This document shows positions 42,667 through 54,088 of a DNA stretch of 64,000 bases, piece by piece; positions within the stretch are counted from its first letter, which is position 1, and every line of letters begins with the position of its first letter. Location of the stretch: NCBI RefSeq assembly GCF_904849725.1, contig NC_058523.1, forward strand, positions 205,495,689 through 205,559,688, given 5' to 3'. Source of the stretch: Hordeum vulgare subsp. vulgare (lineage: Eukaryota > Streptophyta > Magnoliopsida > Poales > Poaceae). The notes under the pieces are model-generated. The model worked only from the letters and a program-made list of their open reading frames with translations. It ran no database searches and had not been told where the DNA came from. The position numbers were made by a program, and so were the translations under genes.

Positions 42667-42875
42667 AGTCTTCACTTCACGTGTTCTTGTGCAAACCGTA
42701 TGCTTCATATCACTCTAAAGACTATGGTATTGTTGTTTTGCACACGTGCATGAGTACTTATTCCGCTGCACGCAGTTCGTGATTGAGGTATTTTCTCACT
42801 AGGAATCTCGTCAGTGATGAATTCATAAAAAATGCCTATTCAACCCCCCTCTAGTCGATATAACACACTTTCAAT

Positions 42876-42887
42876 TGGTATCATAGC
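42876..42887 (+). other. Primer binding site, initiator tRNA-Met type
   Basis: TGGTATCATAGC, one mismatch from the usual copia TGGTATCAGAGC, two bases after the LTR end. Confidence 0.8.
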
Positions 42888-42940
42888 AAGGTAGTCCCTT
42901 GTTCTGTGTGATTTTGGTTTAACCACCTGGAGTTTTAGTT

Positions 42941-44976
42941 ATGTCGGCCGCAGGTATGATCAAGGTCACTGCGGGTTGTCCTATCTTTGAAGGGACGGAC
43001 TACCCCTATTGGAAGAACAAGATGCGCATGCACCTTGAAGCAATTGACAACGATCTCTTGTATATTGTGGAAAGTGTTCCCACTTTGTGTGAAACTATCA
43101 ATGCCGCTGATGTGAAGAGATTCAAGCAACTTGACCCTCATGCGAAGAATATCATGTGCGGCCATCTGAGCAAAGGTTAGTATGGCAGAGTAAGTGCTTT
43201 GGGCTCTACAAAGCACATGTCAGAAAGGATGTCCAAGGTCAATGAAGAGTGTCTACTCAACGTGACTCTGGAGTTGATGTTCTTCACAATCTCTTCAACC
43301 GCTTTGAAAGAATCGATAATGAAAGCTGTCAGCAAACCTTCGATCGCCGCACTGACATCTCCAATGAGCTACACGCTCTTGGACCCAGAGACATCACTAA
43401 CAATGAGGTGGTGAAGAAACTGCTGAGAGACCTTGATTCTTCATTTGATACACTGGTTCTGATGATTCAAAAACGAAGAGACTACAAGGCACTTGATCCT
43501 GCTGATATTCTTGAGAGACTCAGTACTCATGAATTCCATCAAGCTAAGAAAAGAGACCTCTATGGATCAAGCTATAGAAGACCTCTTGCAGTGAAGGCAA
43601 AGGTTGTTTCCTAATCTGAAGAAGAAGACTCTGATTGCAGCCTTGGTTGTCCCGAAGAACTTGGTCAAGAACTTGCTATGCTCGTGGTGAAAATTCAGAA
43701 GTTCTCAAGACGAGGCCAATTCGTAATGTCTTAAAGAATATATATGAGGAAATCAAAATCTTCATCTAAGGACTACAAGAAGAGAACCTACCATAAATGC
43801 AAGAAATTTGGTCCCTATATTGCCGGTTTTCCTCGCTGGGTGAAGGAATTAAAGAGGAAGAAATACAAGGAAGACAATTCTGATGACTGGAAGAAAAAGA
43901 AGAAATCTTCAAAGTCCTCATCCTCAAAGTCCTCATCGCACAAGAAGAACATCTCGAGAAAAGCTCGACCTCTTATTGGCAAGGAAATGAACTCTGAGGA
44001 TGAATCTATGAATGTGACGATGAGGAAGGATCTGAAGAGGAGTCAGAGTGTGGTGTCGCAAGCTTAGCCCTTGCTACCACATTTGTCAGCAAGTGCATCT
44101 TCGACCTCGAAGAAAATGACAACGTTAACAACACTCATGACTGTAATGATGACTTTGCTCCCACCTATTGCTTCATGGACAAAGGTTCAAAGGTACACAA
44201 CCAAAATTCTTCTTCTGACTCTAGTGACTGTGAACCTGATGACCATCAAAAACCGAGTTACTACAAGATTGCTAATATTGCCACTAAGCAACAAACTTCT
44301 CCTTAAAATCTTTAGAAACTGCTAGACAACTGTGACGACCTGTTCAGTGAGAAAATGAATAGCAATCAAATCTTGAATCATGATGTTAAAACTCTTCAGT
44401 CTAGGATTGGTAGTCTTTAGGTTCGTCATGTCACCCTCTTGGCTAATCATGAGAAGCTTTCTTGTGAATTTCCTGAAAGAAAGCAAGATCTTTAGAAACT
44501 AAGGGCGTCTCATGATGATCTTTGAAGTTAAAATGATTCTTTGCTTGCTTAACAGAGCAGTACTGCTCGGGAAGAATTAATTCCACCATGCGTGAAATGC
44601 ATCAAACCCGGATATGCTAATTCTTCACCTGAAAGGTCAAATGCTCCTATTGCTACAAATTCTTCAACTTTATATGTGGATACAAATTCCTCACATGAGG
44701 AAACCACAAATGTCACTAATGAAAGTGAAGGGTTGAAGGAATTGTATGTGACATGCATTTACAAAAGCCCCAAAGGGCATCTAAACCATTGCAATGTGCT
44801 CAAAAAGTAGATTCTGAAAAAAACACTAGGAAAGAGGGCATGGCATTTGAGAGAAAATTGAATGTTGATGGATCATACTGGAAACCTGAGAAGTATCCCA
44901 AAACCTCATGGGTTGCTGCAAAAGGACCTCGTGTTAATCCATCTACACTACCAGGCTTTGCTTGTGAAACTTCATA
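42941..44976 (+). pseudogene. Copia gag (and gag-pol linker) remnant
   Basis: ATG at 42941: GMIKVTAGCPIFEGTDYPYW then KNKMRMHLEAIDNDL is the copia gag start. TAG at 43178 (LSKG-stop-YGRVSAL) stands where a Gln is usual. A frameshift near 43235-43255 leads into the UBN2-type gag core (LHNLFNRFERID, SNELHALGPRDITNNEVVKK, LDPADILERLSTHEFHQ). TAA at 43612 follows. The zinc knuckle near 43785 reads YHKCKKFGPYIAGF: three of the four CCHC ligands (first Cys, His, last Cys) are replaced. Lys/Ser-rich and acidic linkers follow, with ELYVTCIYKSPKGH and the FERKLNVDGSYWKPEKYPK region up to the CACTA insertion at 44977. Confidence 0.8.
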
Positions 44977-45250
44977 CACTACAGGAATCAGCTTCTTTGT
45001 CGTCTGCCATCACAGACGGCAAAGACTAAATCCCGGACGGCAAAGACAAAACAACAGTCGGCAAAGAATCTCATGGCCGGCAAGATTTCTGCGTTAGCCT
45101 ATGACGACATAGGACCTTCTTTGTCGTCTGTCCCCCCAAAGCAGACGGCAAAGCTCTTTGTCGTGAGCTTTCCATAGGAGCAGTCAGCAAAGTGCACGAG
45201 ACGGCAGCCAACAGGCGTTGCCTCCGTTAGGGGTTAACGGAGGCTTTGCT

Positions 45251-45335
45251 GTCTGCCTCCCCCTTATTCTTTGCCATCTGCCTCCCCCTTATTCTTTGCC
45301 GTCTCCTCCCCCTTACTCTTTGCCGCCTGCCTCCT
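45251..45335 (+). repeat. 25-bp minisatellite in CACTA end
   Basis: GTCTGCCTCCCCCTTATTCT plus TTGCC, repeated from 45251 three times with small changes. Part of the subterminal region. Confidence 0.75.
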
Positions 45336-45584
45336 CCTCCTCCCCCCCTCCACTCTTTGCCATCTGCCTCCTCCTCCCCCCCCTCCTCTGTGCCCCCTTC
45401 TTTGCCGTCTGCCCACCCTGGAGGCAGACGACAAAGAGCCTATATAGACACCCCAGGATGCACAGCTGGGTGCCATGTGGCACCTTTGCCATCTGCCAGC
45501 TGATGGCACAGGTCTTTGCCATCAGCTAGCAGACGGCAAAGAGCCCATATAGCACCTGTTTTTTTGTTTTATATTATTTCTTAG

Positions 45585-45587
<3 letters not shown>

Positions 45588-45635
<48 letters not shown>
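45588..45635 (+). repeat. AT dinucleotide repeat
   Basis: About 24 uninterrupted TA units. Confidence 0.95.
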
Positions 45636-45638
<3 letters not shown>

Positions 45639-45991
45639 ACAGCACATTTATATAATTCACCACACATATATGATATATAGTTCACCACACATATACTTGC
45701 CAACACATATATATAATTCACCACACATATATGATATACATATAAATCAATGTACATCCCCATATATCGAAAGAACCAACATACAAAGTATTGCACTATT
45801 TATCCATATATACATATACATATAGTTCGACATTGTTCATCAACTCAAATGAAAACTAGATGATATACATATAAAGTTCATCCATCGACATTGTTCAACT
45901 CCATGAATATCAGCTTCCATGCATGTAGTATATCCAATCTGCAAAAATGTGATTAAGAAAGTCAGAAGAAGAACAAAATATGATGTTTTTC

Positions 45992-46502
45992 AGCTAATTA
46001 TGTCATTTTTAGCGGAAACCAAGCTAAGAATACAATATTCATGAGCTAACCAAGGTTCTTATGCCATTTTTAGCTTATTATGGCATTTTAGAGCTAAATG
46101 GGTTAATTAAAGCAAGGATAATATGAAATAGGAGAAGAAAGAGGAGGAGGAGGAGAAGAAGAAGAAATCAAGAAGAAGGAGGAGAAGGACTAGAAGGTCC
46201 TCGGCCTTCTCCTCCTCCTCCACCTCCTCCTTCTCCTTCTTCTCTTCTTCTTCTTCTTCTTCTTCTTCTTTCTTTTCATTTTACCTATTTCTTCTCCTCT
46301 TCTCCTATTTTTGGAGCTAGATTACCTAATTATGTCATCTTGGAGCTAAATGGGTTAATTATCCCGTTTTAGAGGAAAACAAGCTAAGTATATACTATTC
46401 ATGAGATAACCAAGGTTCTTATGCCATTTTGAGCCTATTATGGTATTTTGGAGCTAAATGGGCTAATTATGTCGTTGTTGGGGAAATTAAAGCAAGGATA
46501 AT
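45992..46502 (+). repeat. Degenerate left edge of the satellite
   Basis: The first spacer (from 45992) is diverged (TTTTTAGCGGAAACCAAG against TTTTAGAGGAAAACAAG). The first monomer (ATG 46133) lacks the GTCATTGTTGGGGAA part and has TAG as third codon. Confidence 0.8.
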
Positions 46503-46718
46503 ATGAAAGAGGAGAAGAAAGAGGAGGAGGAGGAGAAGAAGAAGAAATCAAGAAGCAGGAGGAGAAGGAGGAGGAGGAGAAGGACTAGAAGGTCCTTGGC
46601 CTTCTCCTTCTCCTCCTCCTCCTCCTCCTTCTCCTTCTTCTCTTCTTCTTCTTCTTCTTCTTCTTCTTTATTCTCATTTTGCCTATTTCTTCTCCTCTTC
46701 TCCTCTTGTTGGAGCTAA
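46503..46718 (+). CDS. Satellite-borne ~71-codon open frame (representative)
   Basis: MKEEKKEEEEEKKKKS, an Arg block from the rest of the purine arm, then SLAFSFSSSSSFSFF and a Phe/Leu/Cys/Ser-rich end from the pyrimidine arm. Equivalent frames exist in 43 of 45 monomers (70-96 codons). Monomer 46133 has an early TAG and 61318 a TGA. A compositional explanation is likely: the arms contain few T-A combinations in this frame. I do not claim a product. Confidence 0.15.
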   Translation: MKEEKKEEEEEKKKKSRSRRRRRRRRRTRRSLAFSFSSSSSSFSFFSSSSSSSSSLFSFCLFLLLFSSCWS

Positions 46719-47702
46719 ATTACCTAATTATGTCTTTTTGGAGCTAAATGGGTTAATTATCCCATTTTAGAGGAAAACAAGCTAAGTATATAATATTCAT
46801 GAGCTAACCAAGGTTCTTCTGCCATTTTGAGCTTATTATGGTATTTTGGAGCTAAATGGGCTAATTATGTCATTGTTGGGGAAATTAAAGCAAGGATAAT
46901 ATGAAAGAGGAGAAGAAAGAGGAGGAGGAGGAGAAGAAGAAGAAATCAAGAAGAAGGAGGAGAAGGAGGAGAAGTAGGAGGAGGAGAAGGACTAGAAGGT
47001 CCTTGGCCTTCTCCTTCTCCTCCTCCTCATCCTCCTTCTCCTTCTTCTCTTCTTCTTCTTCTTCTTCTTCTTTCTTTTCATTTTGCCTATTTCTTCTCCA
47101 CTTCTCCTCTCGTTGAATCTAAATTACCTAATTATATCTTTTTGGAACTAAATGGGCTAATTACCCCATTTTAGAGGAAAACAACCTAAGTATATAATAT
47201 TCATGAGCTAACCAAGGTTCTTATGCCATTTTGAGCTTATTATGGTATTTTGGAGCTAAATGGGCTAATTATGTCATTGTTGGGAAAATTAAAGCAAGGA
47301 TAATATGAAAGAGGAGAAGAAAGAGGAGGAGGAGGAGAAGAAGAATAAATCAAGAAGTAGGAGGAGGAGGAGGAGGAGAAGGACTATAAGGTCCTTGGCC
47401 TTCTCCTTCTCCTCCTCCTCCTCCTCCTTCTCCTTCTTCTCTTGTTCTTGTTCTTCTTCTTCTTCTTATTTCTTTTCATTTTTCCTATTTATTCTCATCT
47501 TCTCCTCTTGTTGGAGCTAAATTACGAAACTATGTCTTTTTGGAGCTAAATGGGCGAATTATCCCATTTTAGAGGAAAACAAGCTAAGTATATAATATTC
47601 ATGAGCTAACCAAGGTTCTTATGCCATTTTGAGCTTATTATGGTATTTTGGAGCTAAATGGGCTAATTATGTCATTGTTGGGGAAATTAAAGCAAGGATA
47701 AT

Positions 47703-50700
47703 ATGAAAGAGGAGAAGAAAGAGGAGGAGGAGGAGAAGAAGAAGAAATCAAGAAGAAGGACGAGAAGGAGGAGAAGTAGGAGGAGGAGAAGGACTAGAAG
47801 GTCCTTGGCCTTCTCCTTCTCCTCCTCCTCCTCCTCCTTCTCCTTCTTCTCTTCTTCTTCTTCTTCTTCTTCTTTCTTTTCATTTTGCCTATTTCTTCTC
47901 CTCTTTTCCTCTCGTTGAATCTAAATTACCTAATTATGTCTTTTTGGAACTAAATGGGCTAATTACCCCATTTTAGAGGAAAACAACCTAAGTATATAAT
48001 ATTCATGAGCTAACCAAGGTTCTTATGCCATTTTGAGCTTATTATGGTATTTTGGAGCTAAATGGACTAATTATGTCATTGTTGGGAAAATTAAAGCAAG
48101 GATAATATGAAAGAGGAGAAGAAAGAGGAGGAGGAGGAGAAGAAGAATAAATCAAGAAGTAGGAGGAGGAGGAGGAGGGGAAGAACTATAAGGTCCTTGG
48201 CCTTCTCCTTCTCCTCCTCCTCCTCCTCCTTCTCCTTCTTCTCTTGTTCTTCTTCTTCTTCTTCTTCTTATTTCTTTTCATTTTGCCTATTTATTCTCAT
48301 CTTCTCCTCTTTTTGGAGCTAAATTACCTAATTATGTCTTTTTGGAGCTAAATGGGCGAATTATCCCATTTTAGAGGAAAACAAGCTAAGTATATAATAT
48401 TCATGAGCTAACCAAGGTTCTTATGCCATTTTGAGCTTATTATGGTATTTTGGAGCTAAATGGGCTAATTATGTCATTGTTGGGGAAATTAAAGCAAGGA
48501 TAATATGAAAGAGGAGAAGAAAGAGGAGGAGGAGGAGAAGAAGAATAAATCAAGAAGTAGGAGGAGGAGGAGGAGGAGAAGGACTATAAGGTCCTTGGCC
48601 TTCTCCTTCTCCTCGTCCTCCTCCTCCTTCTCCTTCTTCTCTTGTTCTTCTTCTTCTTCTTCTTCTTATTTCTTTTCATTTTGCCTATTTCTTCTCATCT
48701 TCTCCTCTTGTTGGAGCTAAATTACCTAATTATGTCTTTTTGGAGCTAAATGGGCGAATTATCCCATTTTAGAGGAAAACAAGCTAAGTATATAATATTC
48801 ATGAGCTAACCAAGGTTCTTATGCCATTTTGAGCTTATTATGGTATTTTGGAGCTAAATGGGCTAATTATGTCATTGTTGGGGAAATTAAAGCAAGGATA
48901 ATATGAAAGAGGAGAAGAAAGAGGAGCAGGAGGAGAAGAAGAAGAACTCAAGAAGAAGGAGGAGAAGTAGGAGGAGGAGAAGGACTAGAAGGTCCTTGGC
49001 CTTCTCCTTCTCCTTCTCCTCCTCCTCATCCTCCTTCTCCTTCTTATCTTCTTCTTCTTCTTCTTCTTCTTTCTTTTCATTTTGCCTATTTCTTCTCCTC
49101 TTCTCCTCTCGTTGAATCTAAATTACCTAATTATGTCTTTTTGGAACTAAATGGGCTAATTACCCCATTTTAGTGGAAAACAACCTAAGTATATAATATT
49201 CATGAGCTAACCAAGGTTCTTATGCCATTTTGAGCTTATTATGGTATTTTGGAGCTAAATGGGCTAATTATGTCATTGTTGGGGAAATTAAAGCAAGGAT
49301 AATATGAAAGAGGAGAAGAAAGAGGAGGAGGAGGAGAAGAAGAAGAAATCAAGAAGAAGGACGAGAAGGAGGAGAAGTAGGAGGAGGAGAAGGACTAGAA
49401 GGTCCTTGGCCTTCTCCTTCTCCTCCTCCTCCTCCTCCTTCTCCTTCTTCTCTTCTTCTTCTTCTTCTTCTTCTTTCTTTTCATTTTGCCTATTTCTTCT
49501 CCTCTTTTCCTCTCGTTGAATCTAAATTACCTAATTATGTCTTTTTGGAACTAAATGGGCTAATTACCCCATTTTAGAGGAAAACAACCTAAGTATATAA
49601 TATTCATGAGCTAACCAAGGTTCTTATGCCATTTTGAGCTTATTATGGTATTTTGGAGCTAAATGGACTAATTATGTCATTGTTGGGAAAATTAAAGCAA
49701 GGATAATATGAAAGAGGAGAAGAAAGAGGAGGAGGAGGAGAAGAAGAATAAATCAAGAAGTAGGAGGAGGAGGAGGAGGGGAAGAACTATAAGGTCCTTG
49801 GCCTTCTCCTTCTCCTCCTCCTCCTCCTCCTTCTCCTTCTTCTCTTGTTCTTCTTCTTCTTCTTCTTCTTATTTCTTTTCATTTTGCCTATTTATTCTCA
49901 TCTTCTCCTCTTTTTGGAGCTAAATTACCTAATTATGTCTTTTTGGAGCTAAATGGGCGAATTATCCCATTTTAGAGGAAAACAAGCTAAGTATATAATA
50001 TTCATGAGCTAACCAAGGTTCTTATGCCATTTTGAGCTTATTATGGTATTTTGGAGCTAAATGGGCTAATTATGTCATTGTTGGGGAAATTAAAGCAAGG
50101 ATAATATGAAAGAGGAGAAGAAAGAGGAGGAGGAGGAGAAGAAGAATAAATCAAGAAGTAGGAGGAGGAGGAGGAGGAGAAGGACTATAAGGTCCTTGGC
50201 CTTCTCCTTCTCCTCGTCCTCCTCCTCCTTCTCCTTCTTCTCTTGTTCTTCTTCTTCTTCTTCTTCTTATTTCTTTTCATTTTGCCTATTTCTTCTCATC
50301 TTCTCCTCTTGTTGGAGCTAAATTACCTAATTATGTCTTTTTGGAGCTAAATGGGCGAATTATCCCATTTTAGAGGAAAACAAGCTAAGTATATAATATT
50401 CATGAGCTAACCAAGGTTCTTATGCCATTTTGAGCTTATTATGGTATTTTGGAGCTAAATGGGCTAATTATGTCATTGTTGGGGAAATTAAAGCAAGGAT
50501 AATATGAAAGAGGAGAAGAAAGAGGAGCAGGAGGAGAAGAAGAAGAACTCAAGAAGAAGGAGGAGAAGTAGGAGGAGGAGAAGGACTAGAAGGTCCTTGG
50601 CCTTCTCCTTCTCCTTCTCCTCCTCCTCATCCTCCTTCTCCTTCTTATCTTCTTCTTCTTCTTCTTCTTCTTTCTTTTCATTTTGCCTATTTCTTCTCCT

Positions 50701-50904
50701 CTTCTCCTCTCGTTGAATCTAAATTACCTAATTATGTCTTTTTGGAACTAAATGGGCTAATTACCCCATTTTAGTGGAAAACAACCTAAGTATATAATAT
50801 TCATGAGCTAACCAAGGTTCTTATGCCATTTTGAGCTTATTATGGTATTTTGGAGCTAAATGGGCTAATTATGTCATTGTTGGGAAAATTAAAGCAAGGA
50901 TAAT
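47703..50904 (+). repeat. Tandem 1601-bp duplication of a four-monomer block
   Basis: Block 47703-49303 repeats at 49304-50904. Each of the four monomers is exactly 1601 bp from its partner (47703/49304, 48107/49708, 48505/50106, 48903/50504). Rare variants are shared: AAGGACGAGAAGG, GGGGAAGAAC, CTCCTCGTCC, GAGGAGCAGGAGG, AATGGACTAATT. I noticed no difference in the parts compared. Confidence 0.85.
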
Positions 50905-51302
50905 ATGAAAGAGGAGAAGAAAGAGGAGGAGGAGGAGAAGAAGAATAAATCAAGAAGTAGGAGGAGGAGGAGGAGGGGAAGAACTATAAGGTCCTTGGCC
51001 TTCTCCTTCTCCTCGTCCTCCTCCTCCTTCTCCTTCTTCTCTTGTTCTTCTTCTTCTTCTTCTTCTTATTTCTTTTCATTTTGCCTATTTCTTCTCATCT
51101 TCTCCTCTTGTTGGAGCTAAATTACCTAATTATGTCTTTTTGGAGCTAAATGGGCGAATTATCCCATTTTAGAGGAAAACAAGCTAAGTATATAATATTC
51201 ATGAGCTAACCAAGGTTCTTATGCCATTTTGAGCTTATTATGGTATTTTGGAGCTAAATGGGCTAATTATGTCATTGTTGGGGAAATTAAAGCAAGGATA
51301 AT
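50905..51302 (+). repeat. Hybrid satellite monomer
   Basis: Left half carries GGGGAAGAAC (50975-50984), diagnostic of monomers 48107 and 49708. Right half carries CTCGTCC (G at 51015) and CTATTTCTTCTCATC, diagnostic of 48505 and 50106. The following monomer 51303 matches 50504. Confidence 0.8.
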
Positions 51303-54088
51303 ATGAAAGAGGAGAAGAAAGAGGAGCAGGAGGAGAAGAAGAAGAACTCAAGAAGAAGGAGGAGAAGTAGGAGGAGGAGAAGGACTAGAAGGTCCTTGGC
51401 CTTCTCCTTCTCCTTCTCCTCCTCCTCATCCTCCTTCTCCTTCTTATCTTCTTCTTCTTCTTCTTCTTCTTTCTTTTCATTTTGCCTATTTCTTCTCCTC
51501 TTCTCCTCTCGTTGAATCTAAATTACCTAATTATGTCTTTTTGGAACTAAATGGGCTAATTACCCCATTTTAGTGGAAAACAACCTAAGTATATAATATT
51601 CATGAGCTAACCAAGGTTCTTATGCCATTTTGAGCTTATTATGGTATTTTGGAGCTAAATGGGCTAATTATGTCATTGTTGGGAAAATTAAAGCAAGGAT
51701 AATATGAAAGAGGAGAAGAAAGAGGAGGAGGAGGAGAAGAAGAATAAATCAAGAAGTAGGAGGAGGAGGAGGGGGAGAAGGACTATAAGGTCCTTGGCCT
51801 TATCCTTCTCCTCCTCCTCCTCCTCCTTCTCCTTCTTCTCTTGTTCTTCTTCTTCTTCTTCTTATTTCTTTTCATTTTGTCTATTTATTCTCATCTTCTC
51901 CTCTTGTTGGAGCTAAATTACCTAACTATGTCTTTTTGGAGCTAAATGGGCGAATTATCCCATTTTAGAGGAAAACAAGCTAATTATATAATATTCATGA
52001 GCTAACCAAGGTTCTTATGCCATTTTGAGCTTATTATGGTATTTTGGAGCTAAATGGGCTAATTATGTCATTGTTGGGGAAATTAAAGCAAGGATAATAT
52101 GAAAGAGGAGAAGAAAGAGGAGGAGGAGGAGAAGAAGAAGAAATCAAGAAGAAGGAGGAGAAGGAGGAGAAGTAGGAGGAGGAGAAGGACTAGAAGGTCC
52201 TTGGCCTTCTCCTTCTCCTCCTCCTCCTCCTCCTGCTCCTTCTTCTCTTCTTCTTCTTCTTCTTCTTCTTCTTTCTTTTCATTTTGCCTATTTCTTCTCC
52301 TCTTCTCCTCTTGTTGAATCTAAATTACCTAATTATGTCTTTTTGGAACTAAATGGGCTAATTACCCCATTTTAGAGGAAAACAACCTAAGTATATAATA
52401 TTCATGAGCTAACCAAGGTTCTTATGCCATTTTGAGCTTATTATGGTATTTTGGAGCTAAATAGGCTAATTATGTCATTGTTGGGGAAATTAAAGCAAGG
52501 ATAATATGAAAGAGGAGAAGAAAGAGGAGGAGGAGGAGAAGAAGAAGAACTCAAGAAGTAGGAGGAGAAGGAGGAGGAGAAGGACTAGAAGGTCCTTGGC
52601 CTTCTCCTTCTCCTCCTACTCCTCCTCGTTCTCCTTCTTCTCTTCTTCTTCTTCTTCTTCTTCTTTCCTTTCATTTTCCTATTTCTTCAACTCTTCTCCT
52701 CTTGTTGGAGCTAAATTACCTAATTATGTCTTTTTGGAGCTAAATGGGCTAATTATCCCATTTTAGAGGAAAACAAGCTAAGTATATAATATTCATGAGC
52801 TAACCAAGGTTCTTATGCCATTTTGAGCCTATTATGGTATTTTGGAGCTAAATGGGCTAATTATGTCATTGTTGGGGAAATTAAAGCAAGGATAATATGA
52901 AAGAGGAGAAGAAAGAGGAGGAGGAGGAGAAGAAGAAGAAATCAAGAAGAAGGAGGAGAAGGAGGAGGAGGAGAAGGACTAGAAGGTCCTTGGCCTTCTC
53001 CTTCTCCTCCTCCTCCTCCTCTTTCTCCTTCTTCTCTTCTTCTTCTTCTTCTTCTTCTTTCTTATCATTTTGCCTATTCCTTCTCCTCTTCTCCTCTTGT
53101 TGGAGCTTAATTACCTATTATGTCTTTTTGGAGCTAAATGGGTTAATTATCCCATTTTAGAGGAAAACAAGCTAAGTATATAATATTCATGAGCTAACCA
53201 AGGTTCTTATGCCATTTTGAGCTTATTATGGTATTTTGGAACTAAATGGGCTAATTATGTCATTGTTGGGGAAATTAAAGCAAGGATAATATGAAAGAGG
53301 AGAAGAAAGAGGAGGAGGAGGAGAAGAAGAAGAAATCAAGAAGAAGGAGGAGAAGGAGGAGAAGGAGGAGGAGGAGAAGGACTAGAAGGTCCTTGGCCTT
53401 CTCCTTCTCCTCTTACTCCTCCTCGTTCTCCTTCTTCTCTTCTTCTTCTTCTTCTTCTTCTTTCTTTTCATTTTTCCTATTTCTTCAACTCTTCTCCTCT
53501 TGTTGGAGCTAAATTACCTAATTATGTCTTTTTGGAGCTAAATGGGATAATTATCCCATTTTAGAGGAAACAAGCTAAGTATATAATATTCATGAGCTAA
53601 CCAAAGTTCTTATGCCATTTTGAGCCTATTATGGTATTTTGGAGCCAAATGGGCTAATTATGTCATTGTTGGGGAAATTAAAGCAAGGATAATATGAAAG
53701 AGGAGAAGAAAGAGGAGGAGGAGGAGAAGAAGAAGAAATCAAGAAGAAGGAGGAGAAGGAGGAGGAAGAGAAGGACTAGAAGGTCCTTGGCCTTCTCCTT
53801 CTTCTCGTCCTCCTCCTCCTTCTCCTTCTTCTCTTCTTCTTCTTCTTCTTCTTGTTTCTTCTCATTTTGCCTATTTCTTCTCCTCTTCTCCTATTGTTGG
53901 AGCTAAATTACCTAATTATGTCTTTTTGGAGCTAAATGGGCTAATTATCCCATTTTAGAGGAAAACAAGCTAAGTATATAATATTCATGAGCTAACCAAG
54001 GTTCTTATGCCATTTGGAGCCTATTATGGTATTCCGGAGCTAAATGGGCTAATTATGTCATTGTTGGGGAAATTAAAGCAAGGATAAT

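Larger units (their letters stand above)
41351..42873 (+). mobile_element. 5' LTR of a Ty1/copia element
   Basis: TGATGGCAAGTGC start and CTTTCA end directly before the primer site. GAAGACTTT-type motifs recur throughout. TATAAATAG at 42005 is a strong TATA box. The start is placed by the TG and recalled family sequence, so it may be off by some bases. Confidence 0.7.
44977..45991 (+). mobile_element. CACTA transposon end F, inserted in the copia element
   Basis: CACTACAGGAATC at 44977 interrupts the copia coding region. Forward and reverse subterminal motifs (TTTGTCGTCTG, GACGGCAAAG, GCCATCTGCC) continue to about 45545, then an AT tract and AT-rich sequence with repeated CACCACACATATATGATATA (about 45640-45740). 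The other end is not in the window. The satellite starts about 1 kb in and may lie inside this element. Confidence 0.75.
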
